Of a stretch of 64,000 bases of DNA, positions 1-7,845 are shown in pieces (position 1 is the first letter of the stretch; each line of letters opens with the position of its first letter). The translations under genes and the position numbers were made by a program. Source of the DNA: an uncultured Ardenticatenia bacterium. GTDB taxonomy: Bacteria > Chloroflexota > Anaerolineae > 4572-78 > NAK82. Under the pieces are notes generated by a model that worked only from the letters and a program-made list of their open reading frames with translations, was not told where the DNA came from and did not search any database. The stretch spans positions 1 through 64,000 of the forward strand of contig CAKZLO010000063.1 of assembly GCA_937127125.1 (NCBI GenBank), written 5' to 3'.

Positions 1-441
1 GCGAAAGTGGATGCTCTCCGATCCAGCAGGGATCTCAGGCGCCAGGTAGGCGACCGTTTTCACTTTGTCTCCCTTTTGGGGTTGCAAGGGTAGGTCAGCG
101 CTCTGTAAGAAGGGTGTGTCGGGTGAGAAGAGATCGAAGAACGGTGCGTGGCATCGTCCGAATTGCTGGATGGGGTCGGGTGGGAAGGCACCCTGTCCGA
201 GCAGCTTGTGCAGGTCGTTCAGTTGTCTGGGGTCAAAGATGGCCTGCAAGATGGCCGTCAGCAGGCGGCGAATGCCCACTTCGACCAGGGGTGAGATCTC
301 GGTGATCGCAGTGTAGCGATGCGCCTGGAGCAAAGCATCCGCAATGCTATAGCGCGTCTGGTTGCCTTTGGCGTCTTCCAGGGTGATCCAGGGTTCATAC
401 CAGAGATTGAAGGAAGGCTGTTCCTCGGCTGGTGTTGTCAT
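1..441 (-). CDS. cse1: Type I-E CRISPR Cascade large subunit Cse1/CasA (Cas8e), N-terminal part
   Basis: An open minus-strand frame starts at an ATG at 441 and runs off the left edge after 147 codons. The N-terminus (FNLWYEPWITLED, then AHRYTAITEISPLVEVGIRR and LLTAIL) has the opening pattern of Cse1/CasA, the Cascade subunit that recognises the PAM and recruits Cas3 in type I-E systems (family knowledge). A strong AAGGAGG site lies just upstream and overlaps the cas3 stop, so the two genes are co-transcribed and probably translationally coupled. The rest of the operon (cse2, cas7, cas5, cas6e, cas1, cas2) would lie beyond the left edge and cannot be seen here. Confidence 0.85.
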   Translation of the reverse strand, partial: MTTPAEEQPSFNLWYEPWITLEDAKGNQTRYSIADALLQAHRYTAITEISPLVEVGIRRLLTAILQAIFDPRQLNDLHKLLGQGAFPPDPIQQFGRCHAPFFDLFSPDTPFLQSADLPLQPQKGDKVKTVAYLAPEIPAGSESIHFR

Positions 442-456
442 ATCTGTTTATCCTCC

Positions 457-3186
457 TTATGTTTCTCGCTCGATCACCAGTCCCAGAGTGGGATCCAATG
501 AAAAGATGACCTTTTGGACGTAGGCACACCCTTGGTGCAGCCAGAGTGGGATACATGAACGGAGCAGGGGCGCCTCTTTAAGAAGCGGTGGCAAATTTGA
601 GCGCAGGGATTTCAGCGCCCCGACGGCATCCGCCCGGCTCACCCGCAGGCTGCGGCGCAACAATCGCAGCTGGACATCGCGCGTGGGAGGTCGGTCAAGC
701 GGCAGCCATCCCTCATCTGCTGTGGCGCGGGCATGGGTAGCAGAAGCAAGATCAGCCGCATTCAGTTCCAGCGGGATCACCGTGACACTCTCCTCGGTCA
801 GACGGGTATGAGCCGTGATCCAGGCGCTACCACTTTCGTCCTCCTCGAACAACCACGCACGGGCTATTTGGGCGCAAAGCAGTGCCTCAGGATCTTGGGG
901 CGTCGGTAGCAGGCGCAGATTGGCTTCTTGCGATGCCATCTGCTGTTTCTTCTCCAGCTCTTTCCAATCGCGTGCCAGGCGTGTGTCATCCCCGGGCGGG
1001 GCATTGGCTCCGTAGAGTGCTTCGATCAGTGCGCGATAGTCGCGGGGCAGGATGATGGCATGGCGCGCGCATAACAACCGCCAAGTGTAACGCAAATGAT
1101 ATGCGGCGTAAATACATGCGTCAACAGCAATGTCGAGCTTGCCGGAGTCGTTCAGCGGAGCATTCACGTAGAGCACGGGTTGAGAGTGTGCTGCCGGCCG
1201 TGCCCTTGCGTGGCGATGCAGGCGTCCGGCGCGCTGAAGGATGAGGTCGACCGGGGCCAGATCGGAGATCATCACGTCGAAGTCCAGATCCAAGCTCTGC
1301 TCCAGAACCTGGGTGCCCACCACAATGCCTTGTTTGGGACGTTCACCCCCCTTGCCATATCGCTGTACCAGCTCTTGCTCGCGTTGCTGGCGCTCTTCCA
1401 GGGGATACTGGGCGTGCAGCAACGAGCGTTGTACCTCGCGTGGGGCAAAGCTTTCCAGCGCGCGGAAGATTTGTTGGGCACGCGCCACCGTGTTGGTGAT
1501 CCAGCAGACGCATCCCCCGTCCTTGACCAGCTGGAGCAACTGATGTGCTTTCTCTTGCTCGTCTCCGTCTCTGAGGTGCAAGTGTTTCAATATGATGTGG
1601 CGTTCTGGCTGGGAAGCGCCAGTAGGTATGGCATACCTCGAGTTGCGATTGCCGACGTACAAGAGGGGATAGGCGTTGCCGAGCGTCTCGAGCTGGTTGC
1701 AGTCACAGCCATAGGCACACACCAGCCGGTTGCGCTGGCGGCGGGGCAGAGTAGCAGACAGGAGGATAACCGAGCTACCCAGCACACTCAGCCAGCTCAA
1801 TAGGCGCTCCACAACGCAGGTCATATAGGTATCGTAGGCATGCACTTCGTCGAAGATGACCACTTTGCCGGCCAGTCCGAGGAGGCGTAGCGTCCCATGT
1901 TTCACGTTGAGTGCGGCGAGTTCTGCCTGATCCACTGTGCCGACACCGAAGGGAGCCAGCAGACTTCGCTTGAGCGGTGCGAACCACTCTAGGAGGGCAC
2001 GTTTCTCCTCTGGGTCCCCTTCATCCGGGAGTTCGACGCGCAGGTCGTCCTCTACCAGATAGGCTTGGCCGTGTACCAGTTTCACATGAGAGGGAAGGTT
2101 GAGATGTTCGTTGAGGTAATGCTGCACGCGTTGGAACATCTGGTTGCTGGTGGCTGTTGTGGGTAGCGCGTAGTACATTTCATCCGTGTCCTGCGCGCTG
2201 TGGGCGATGCGGTGAGCGAGCGCCAGAGCTGCCTCGGTCTTTCCCTCGCCGGTGGGTGCCTCAATGATGGCCAGGCAGGGTGCAGCCAAAACCTCCTGAG
2301 GTACTTGATCGATGGCGGCTTGGACGGGGCGAGGAGATGTCCAAGATGGGAATAGGGTAGTGAAGCGAGGTGGCGTAGTGCTGAGTGTATGCTGGGAGAA
2401 GCCGGCTGCCTGCACTGCTTTTTCTGCATAGTGCTGGCTCTGGATAACATACTCCTCGGATGGCATGTCAGCGCAGAGGGGGAAATGACGCGTGTCCGAA
2501 GCAAGCCAATCACATAAAATGGCAAAACCGGTCAATAACAATGTCGCTCCGGTGCAATGGTATGGGGGGTCGATTGGCTGCTCGGTCCCATCGCCCACCA
2601 GCAGTTCGTACAGCAGCTCTGCAGCTTGCAGGCGCATCTTGGCCCATTCCGAAGGCTCGTAGCATGCCAGTCTGGTATTTGTCCTCGACACATCATCTGG
2701 TATCAGATAGCGTCCGTGGTGTCCTCCAATCACATTGGCGCACACCCGTTTTGTCTGCGGGTCAAGGTTGTGTACGAGGAAGGGTTGCACATTCTCAACA
2801 AAGGCCTGACCGATATGTGTATGGAGAATATTCGGATCGGAAGGCCATCCTTTGAAGCTAAAGCCTTCTTGGAGCATACGTTGACGTTGTTCTTCTGAGG
2901 AGCCTTGGAAGGCGGCGGAAATCTTGCCGATATCGTGCAGCGCGACAAGCCAGGAGATCCAATTGGACAATCCATCCGTGGACAAGTCCACGCCCAGCAC
3001 ACATCCCAGCGCCCGTCTCCAGCGCGGTGAGCTTTTTTTCAGGAGCTGCTGGGCAACGTGGCCGGCATCCAGCATGTGATAGAGGACGGGATGAAATTGA
3101 TGGGGGGTTGTTCCACTCTTGCCCCAACAGCGCATGATACGAGTAGGAAAGACATCAGGCTGGTCATCAGTGGATGGTTCACTCAC
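457..3186 (-). CDS. cas3: CRISPR-associated helicase-nuclease Cas3 (type I-E)
   Basis: A 909-aa protein with an N-terminal HD nuclease and an SF2 helicase. The HD motif is ALHDIGK (H84-D85), with YHMLD near residue 37 and GGHHGR at 154-159. Helicase motif I is PTGEGKT (311-317), motif II DEVH (446-449), motif III SAT (477-479) and motif VI QRAGRLHR (651-658). Cas3 is recruited by Cascade to unwind and degrade target DNA. The start is a GTG behind AGGAGG. Length and domain order are normal, and every motif I looked for is intact, so the enzyme looks functional. It is followed after 15 bp by cse1, which identifies subtype I-E. Confidence 0.96.
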   Translation of the reverse strand: MSEPSTDDQPDVFPTRIMRCWGKSGTTPHQFHPVLYHMLDAGHVAQQLLKKSSPRWRRALGCVLGVDLSTDGLSNWISWLVALHDIGKISAAFQGSSEEQRQRMLQEGFSFKGWPSDPNILHTHIGQAFVENVQPFLVHNLDPQTKRVCANVIGGHHGRYLIPDDVSRTNTRLACYEPSEWAKMRLQAAELLYELLVGDGTEQPIDPPYHCTGATLLLTGFAILCDWLASDTRHFPLCADMPSEEYVIQSQHYAEKAVQAAGFSQHTLSTTPPRFTTLFPSWTSPRPVQAAIDQVPQEVLAAPCLAIIEAPTGEGKTEAALALAHRIAHSAQDTDEMYYALPTTATSNQMFQRVQHYLNEHLNLPSHVKLVHGQAYLVEDDLRVELPDEGDPEEKRALLEWFAPLKRSLLAPFGVGTVDQAELAALNVKHGTLRLLGLAGKVVIFDEVHAYDTYMTCVVERLLSWLSVLGSSVILLSATLPRRQRNRLVCAYGCDCNQLETLGNAYPLLYVGNRNSRYAIPTGASQPERHIILKHLHLRDGDEQEKAHQLLQLVKDGGCVCWITNTVARAQQIFRALESFAPREVQRSLLHAQYPLEERQQREQELVQRYGKGGERPKQGIVVGTQVLEQSLDLDFDVMISDLAPVDLILQRAGRLHRHARARPAAHSQPVLYVNAPLNDSGKLDIAVDACIYAAYHLRYTWRLLCARHAIILPRDYRALIEALYGANAPPGDDTRLARDWKELEKKQQMASQEANLRLLPTPQDPEALLCAQIARAWLFEEDESGSAWITAHTRLTEESVTVIPLELNAADLASATHARATADEGWLPLDRPPTRDVQLRLLRRSLRVSRADAVGALKSLRSNLPPLLKEAPLLRSCIPLWLHQGCAYVQKVIFSLDPTLGLVIERET

Positions 3187-3228
3187 GCTAGCCTCCTCGT
3201 AATGTTACACGCGTCCGCTTCTTTCTCC

Positions 3229-3234
3229 ATTATA
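3229..3234 (-). promoter_or_regulatory. Extended -10 element of the cas3 promoter
   Basis: On the minus strand TGATATAAT (TGn plus TATAAT) lies 43 nt ahead of the cas3 GTG, in the gap between the WYL gene and cas3. No convincing -35 is present, as is usual for extended -10 promoters or for activator-dependent ones. It would let the cas operon be transcribed separately from the regulator gene. Confidence 0.5.
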
Positions 3235-3257
3235 TCATAGGGCAGTGCAGCATATCC

Positions 3258-4220
3258 TCACTCGAGGTAGATTTCTGCCATTCTGCCGACTTCCTGGGTC
3301 ACCATGCGCCGAAGTTCGGATGGTGCTAGCACCTCGGCGTGCCCACCATAGCTCATTACCCATCGCTTGACTTCGTCCAGCCCTCCACAATGCATACGCA
3401 AGATCAGACTACCATCCGATAGCTCTTCGATCTGTTGCGTGGCGTGCCACTGGCGCTCACGGATCCAGCGCGCCTGATAGGCGTCAAAGCGGATGGCAAT
3501 GTCATACTCTTCGCCCAGAGTGCTGAGGAATCCTTTTGTCAGGTAATCGTGTGCGCAAAATGTAGCATCTGGTTCGAAGGTGTTGTCCAATACCTGCCAG
3601 CGCTCGATGCGGCTCAGATGAAAGTTGCGCACTTGTTGCCGCATGTGGTCATAGGCCACTAGATACCAGTCGCCACGCACATTGTAGAAATGGTACGGAT
3701 CCACAACGCGTTCTGTGCGCTCTCCACGGCTGGCAGTGTAGTAGGTCATTCGGACTTGGCGACGCTCCCGGATGGCACGATCGAGCTCCAGCACCAGCTG
3801 AACGTCGATTGGCACGGTGGCGCCGGCGCTGATTGTGTAGTGCTTTGTCAGTTCTTGAGTGTCTACTTGCACGTGCTGGGGCAGGTACAGCACCAGCTGA
3901 TCCAGAGCATGGCGCAGGAGCGATTCAAAGTGGGTGCCCAGATACTGACGCAAGACCGCCTGTCCTAAGAAGAAAGCCAGTAGCTCACCTTCGCTCACCA
4001 TAATCGCTGGCAACATCCATGTGTCATCTGCGTAAATCCAACCTTTGTGTTCAGTGTCGTACACGATGGGTGCACCCAGCCGGTCTACTAGGAAAGCGCG
4101 ATCTTCGTAGATGGTGCGCCTGGAAACCTCAAAACGCTCTGCCAGTTGAGCCGCTGTCGGGTAACGTTTCGCTCTGATTTCCTGGTCTATGTGGATAATT
4201 CGTTCCAATCGCGTTGACAT
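3258..4220 (-). CDS. WYL-domain transcriptional regulator with N-terminal HTH
   Basis: A 320-aa protein with an N-terminal DeoR-like winged HTH (TAAQLAERFEVSRRTIYEDR, residues about 22-41) and a C-terminal WYL domain (DPYHFYNVRGDWYLVAYDH). WYL domains bind ligands or nucleic acid, and such proteins often lie beside CRISPR-Cas and other defence loci (family knowledge). The ATG at 4220 has AGGAGG upstream. It is the gene immediately upstream of cas3 on the same strand, 71 bp away, so a role in controlling the cas operon is the natural inference; whether it represses or activates cannot be read from the sequence. Confidence 0.88.
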   Translation of the reverse strand: MSTRLERIIHIDQEIRAKRYPTAAQLAERFEVSRRTIYEDRAFLVDRLGAPIVYDTEHKGWIYADDTWMLPAIMVSEGELLAFFLGQAVLRQYLGTHFESLLRHALDQLVLYLPQHVQVDTQELTKHYTISAGATVPIDVQLVLELDRAIRERRQVRMTYYTASRGERTERVVDPYHFYNVRGDWYLVAYDHMRQQVRNFHLSRIERWQVLDNTFEPDATFCAHDYLTKGFLSTLGEEYDIAIRFDAYQARWIRERQWHATQQIEELSDGSLILRMHCGGLDEVKRWVMSYGGHAEVLAPSELRRMVTQEVGRMAEIYLE

Positions 4221-4321
4221 CCCGTTGTGCCTCCTGTCTTGCTACAGTCTAGCTCTGCAAGATGCTGTCCACGTGCACAACCATTCTGTGCCAGCTCACA
4301 CTGTCGCTGACTTGATATAGT

Positions 4322-4358
4322 GCATCCCTCCGGACACTCCAGGCATTCGGAGGGATGC
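4322..4358 (-). terminator. Perfect 11-bp hairpin between the ARPP-1 and WYL genes
   Basis: GCATCCCTCCG (4322-4332) pairs perfectly with CGGAGGGATGC (4348-4358) around a 15-nt loop. It lies 60 bp downstream of the ARPP-1 gene on the minus strand and upstream of the WYL gene. There is no U-tract, so it is either a transcript-end or processing hairpin or a protein-binding palindrome rather than a canonical intrinsic terminator. Confidence 0.45.
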
Positions 4359-4418
4359 GCAATGCTGCTTGAGATATGCCGATGCAGTCATCACCGGTCT
4401 CTTGCGTTGAGGCGGTTG

Positions 4419-5399
4419 TCACTCCAGTCGCTGGTAGCGGCGCATCGAGGCACGCGCCAGCCCGGTTGATGACTGGCGTGAGTGGCCGTTCTCTGCGGGA
4501 AACGCCACCATGTGGACCACTGTCTCCTGGTACACCAGTGCCGAACCCTCCACCTTGTTGCCACTCAGACGCAGATCTTTGCCCAGACCCAGCGAGGGGA
4601 AAATCTCTGCGTCGGCGTTGCCCAACGTGTCCAGGAAGGCAGTCACTACTTTCTCGGTGGCCGCGTCGCAGGAAGACAGGTCTAGGGCGTCCAGCGCATA
4701 GCTGCGCACCAGCTTGTTCCACAAGCGCTTGGCAGTGTTAGCCTGGTCGAACACATCCAGCCCGACCAGCCGCCCACCCATGGCAACCGCCATTCCCACA
4801 GCCCCCTCGACCGGACAAAAGGCGCGCTCGTACTCGGCCAGCGAAACAGTCTTGGCGCGATAGATGTCGTGCATCGCTCCGGTGTGCGACCGCGTGCCCA
4901 TCTCAGCTGCCCGGTGCGCAATGTTGTCCTACACTGCGCCCTGGTCAGCGACCGGACGGTCCCAGCAGCGCAATGAGGCGTACACTTGTCGGGTGGTCTC
5001 CTGTCTCAGCGCCATGTAGACCGCCTCGCCGGCATCGAAACGCTCACTCACCCGATGCCAGCGGCCATGCTCCACGCAGGTCACCGGCAGGTTGACCTCA
5101 CTGTGGGGCGCAATGAGGAAGCTGGCGTTCACCATACGGTTCTGCTTGCCACCGACAACTTCCTCCCCACCCAACACCAGCACAGGATCGGCCGAGTGGT
5201 TGATCAGCCACAACTCGGGCACCATGGCCGCCGGCTTCTCCCGCACCTCAACCGAGCCATCCGCCAGCGCATCGGCCAGGACACGGTAGCGCAGCGGGCT
5301 GACCAGCTGACTCAGGAGCGGGAAAAGCGTCACGGCGTGAAAGTGGACTCCTTTGCCGGGTTCCAGATGGGTCACACAATGGTGAATCACAGAATGCAT
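4419..5399 (-). pseudogene. ARPP-1 family (DUF6569-like) protein, interrupted by an in-frame amber codon
   Basis: The first 156 codons (start ATG at 5399 behind GGAAGGAG) and the last part (from about 4928) lie in the same frame, separated only by TAG at 4929-4931. The protein would be about 326 aa. GGEEVVGGKQNRMVN, PVTCVEHGRWHRV and, after the stop, RSHTGAMHDIYRA and GGRLVGLDVF match the ARPP-1 family, named for association with ADP-ribosylglycohydrolase and rhodanese-phosphatase proteins in NAD/ADP-ribose conflict systems (recalled family knowledge). Relatives carry Trp at the interrupted place (V-W-D/E), so one TGG-to-TAG change explains it. A Met at 4901 could permit reinitiation. It lies 89 bp downstream of the MerR gene stop. 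A sequencing error is the main alternative. Confidence 0.7.
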
Positions 5400-5488
5400 A
5401 GATTGGTTCTCCTTCCTCTTGATGGATCTAAAGATAGCCCCCTCAATAAATGATCGATAAATGATCTCCAGGTCTCCCGCTGCGAACA

Positions 5489-6118
5489 TCACCGACGCAT
5501 CTCGCTCAGGATCGCCCTCGCCACACGCACCAACAGGTCAGTCAGCTGCCGATAGCGCTCGTAAATGGGACGCTCCACGGAGAGCGTGATGCCTTGTGCC
5601 AGATTCCATCGCACAGGTGGCTCCTCACTCTCCTCACTGGATCGCCGCATAGCAGGGCAGTACATTGACATTGGCTCCAATGCTGATTCAGGTTCAGGCC
5701 GCGGAGGAAGGCGACGTTCATACTTATACAGCGCGCTTCGGCGTTCTGAGGCTGACAACAGATCTGTGTCGTCGTGGTTCATCAGCATGGCCAGATAATC
5801 GCGCGGCCTGCCTTCTTGTTTGGCATCCTCACGGCGCCTCCGCCGCGCTTCCTCCTCCTCCACCAATACCTGCAGTTCGTGTCGTGATAGACCTGCCAGC
5901 CGCTCCCGAATCTCGTCCAATGGCACCCGTCGCTCCACCAGGCAACGCACCAGCCGCAAGCGCAGGAGATGCTCTTCACCGTAGGATACCTTTCTGCCCC
6001 GCGCACCCGGCGACGGAAGCAGGCCCTCCGCAATGTAGTAGCGGATGGTGCGCACAGATACCCCGGTCATAGCCGCCAGCTCATAGATGCTGAGCTGAAG
6101 ATCACCTCTCTCGCTCAC
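5489..6118 (-). CDS. MerR-family transcriptional regulator
   Basis: A 209-aa protein with an N-terminal MerR HTH (YELAAMTGVSVRTIRYYIAE, residues about 12-31; GLLP follows), a wing, and an Arg/Glu-rich helical segment (VEEEEARRRRRED) that would form the dimer coiled coil. The C-terminal region has no clear effector motif such as paired cysteines. The start is GTG, placed six bases after a TATAAT box, so the message is probably leaderless. A perfect palindrome lies between its -35 and -10, which suggests autoregulation. It precedes the ARPP-1 gene on the same strand and is divergent from the CHAT protease gene, so it may control both. Confidence 0.85.
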   Translation of the reverse strand: MSERGDLQLSIYELAAMTGVSVRTIRYYIAEGLLPSPGARGRKVSYGEEHLLRLRLVRCLVERRVPLDEIRERLAGLSRHELQVLVEEEEARRRRREDAKQEGRPRDYLAMLMNHDDTDLLSASERRSALYKYERRLPPRPEPESALEPMSMYCPAMRRSSEESEEPPVRWNLAQGITLSVERPIYERYRQLTDLLVRVARAILSEMRR

Positions 6119-6124
6119 GCTTCC

Positions 6125-6154
6125 ATTATATCACAGTTACAGTGTCACTGTCAA
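6125..6154 (-). promoter_or_regulatory. MerR-gene promoter with built-in palindromic operator, leaderless start
   Basis: On the minus strand TTGACA (6154-6149) and TATAAT (6130-6125) are both perfect consensus, 18 bp apart. The spacer overlaps a perfect palindrome ACAGTG-N-CACTGT (6139-6151). MerR regulators classically bind a palindrome inside a lengthened spacer (18-20 bp) of their target promoter, so this is very likely the MerR protein's own operator. The GTG start lies at the expected transcription start, giving a leaderless mRNA. Confidence 0.8.
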
Positions 6155-6272
6155 TACTTCTGCAAGCGAATTTTCCTCTTTTTTTCTGATTTCGTCCGCA
6201 AGTGGTCAGAAGAGGGTGGCAAGGCGCAAGATGCACGCAAAGCTCTCGGCGAAATTCATCTTGAAAACCTCT

Positions 6273-6301
6273 TGCATGTTGCGCCAGTATGTGGTATCAT
6301 A
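6273..6301 (+). promoter_or_regulatory. Possible promoter of the CHAT-protease operon
   Basis: TTGCAT (6273-6278) and TATCAT (6296-6301) are separated by 17 bp on the plus strand, 136 nt ahead of the CHAT start. The implied leader contains a hairpin, CGCCTGC (6371-6377) with GCAGGCG (6392-6398). The match to consensus is only fair. The remainder of 6119-6436 shows no gene. Confidence 0.4.
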
Positions 6302-6436
6302 TTATGGAAAGTCCTTTATCTGACTTCGGACGCAGTATTGCACGGCAGCTTGATAAGCGCATACAACGGTCGCCTGCTTCCCACCTCGGGGGCAGGCGAT
6401 CTTGTTGGCGCATCACGACGTCTCAGGAGGGCAGAG

Positions 6437-7813
6437 ATGCAGTACGTGGACTTCACCATTCGCGCCCGTGACTGGCAGGATGGACGTTTCAAGGTGGAGG
6501 TCACCCAATCGCCACTTGACCGCATGCGCGAGCCTGAGCTGGTCAGTCAACCGCCTGCTCTGGCGCGCCATTTGCGCAATCTGGAGCGCAAAGGGATCGC
6601 CGCCGCCGACCTGCGCCTGCTGGGCAGGCAGCTGGCCGACATGTTGCTGCCGCCCACGGTGCGCGAGATGTTTTTTGCCAGCGTTGCCGCGTTGGACCAG
6701 AATAGTGGCCTCCGCTTGCGATTGGTGCTGGATGACCTGCGCGTGGCCAATTTGCCGTGGGAATATATCTACTTGTCACCGTTGCGGGAGGAAAACACGC
6801 CCTATGGCTTCCTGGCATTGGACACGCGTGTTTCTATCGTGCGTCACGAGGCGATTCCCATCGCACCCGGCTCGGTCGGTGCCCAGCTGCCGCTCAAGCT
6901 GGTGGTGGGCTTCGCGGCACCATCCCAGTTCCCACGCCTGAACTTGGCCGCCGAGCGCGAGTACATCGCCAAGGCGCTAGATGGCGTGGCCAGCATCCAA
7001 GTCACCTTCGTCGAGCATCTGACGGCAGAGCGTTTGGAATCTGCCTGCCAGGGCGCGCATATGCTCCACTTCGCCGGCCACGCCGGCTTCATGTGGCAGG
7101 ACAATGGACGTTCCTCGGGGCACGGGGCGATCTTCTTGGAGGATGAGCAAGGCGATCTCAGCCCCCTGCCGGTGGAGCAGCTGGCACACACGTTGCGCCG
7201 TTGTGGAGTGCGGGTGGTTTTCCTGGGCGGTTGCGAGACGGGGCGGCGCGACGGGGTCAATCTATGGAGCGGTGTGGCGCCTGCGTTGATGCGCGTGGGC
7301 ATCCCGGCAGCCGTCGCGATGCAATACACCATTTATGATGAAGCGGCGATCGCCTTTGCGCGCCGTTTTTATCTGGCGCTCTCGATCGGCTTGTCGCTGG
7401 ACGAGGCAGTGACAGCCGGACGGCTTGCCATCCTCAACCGCGGAGAGAGGGAAGACGTGGAATGGGGGGTACCCGTGCTGTACATGCGGTCGCGCGATGG
7501 GGTGATCTTCCCGGAGATGGCGGCCGACCCTGCGCTGGAACCCTTGCGCCACACGCAACGCGTGCGTATAACCCAGCGCGTCAGAGAATTGCGCGACCGT
7601 CTGACTGGCGTCGAGCTCGGCGAAGCACCCCACACCACGATGGAGGTTGCTCAGGAGATCGGCACCCTCGCGCCGGGTGGTGAAGCGTTAGGCGCCCGCA
7701 TCGAGAGCCTGGCAGTCGGCGTCGTGCACGCGGTGCAAAAGGTAGACTGGATCGGGCCGGGAGGGAAGCTCACCGGCATCAGCTTGCGGTGGCCGGGAAA
7801 TCGGCACAAGTAA
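6437..7813 (+). CDS. CHAT-domain (caspase-like) protease
   Basis: A 458-aa protein. The C-terminal half has the CHAT signature: LHFAGHAGF (catalytic His, probably H215), VVFLGGCETGRR (catalytic Cys C266) and EWGVPVLYM near 342-350. CHAT proteases are caspase-like cysteine peptidases that act in programmed death or defence modules, usually activated by a partner (family knowledge). The N-terminal ~150 residues contain LANLPWEYIYL-like CHAT-associated sequence rather than TPRs. The ATG at 6437 has AGGAGG seven bases upstream; longer in-frame starts have none. No signal peptide is visible, so it is cytoplasmic. It heads a two-gene operon with the unknown gene 32 bp downstream. Confidence 0.88.
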   Translation: MQYVDFTIRARDWQDGRFKVEVTQSPLDRMREPELVSQPPALARHLRNLERKGIAAADLRLLGRQLADMLLPPTVREMFFASVAALDQNSGLRLRLVLDDLRVANLPWEYIYLSPLREENTPYGFLALDTRVSIVRHEAIPIAPGSVGAQLPLKLVVGFAAPSQFPRLNLAAEREYIAKALDGVASIQVTFVEHLTAERLESACQGAHMLHFAGHAGFMWQDNGRSSGHGAIFLEDEQGDLSPLPVEQLAHTLRRCGVRVVFLGGCETGRRDGVNLWSGVAPALMRVGIPAAVAMQYTIYDEAAIAFARRFYLALSIGLSLDEAVTAGRLAILNRGEREDVEWGVPVLYMRSRDGVIFPEMAADPALEPLRHTQRVRITQRVRELRDRLTGVELGEAPHTTMEVAQEIGTLAPGGEALGARIESLAVGVVHAVQKVDWIGPGGKLTGISLRWPGNRHK

Positions 7814-7845
7814 ATCTTGGGCGATTGGGTACGTGGGAGGTGATG

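Noticed and set aside
1096..1803. 235-codon plus-strand frame opposite cas3
   Set aside because: It is antisense to intact cas3 helicase motifs, has no SD and shows no family features; a high-G+C shadow frame.
1..4418. CRISPR array near the cas genes
   Set aside because: No regularly spaced direct repeats of 28-37 bp occur anywhere in the window; the array must lie beyond the left edge or elsewhere.
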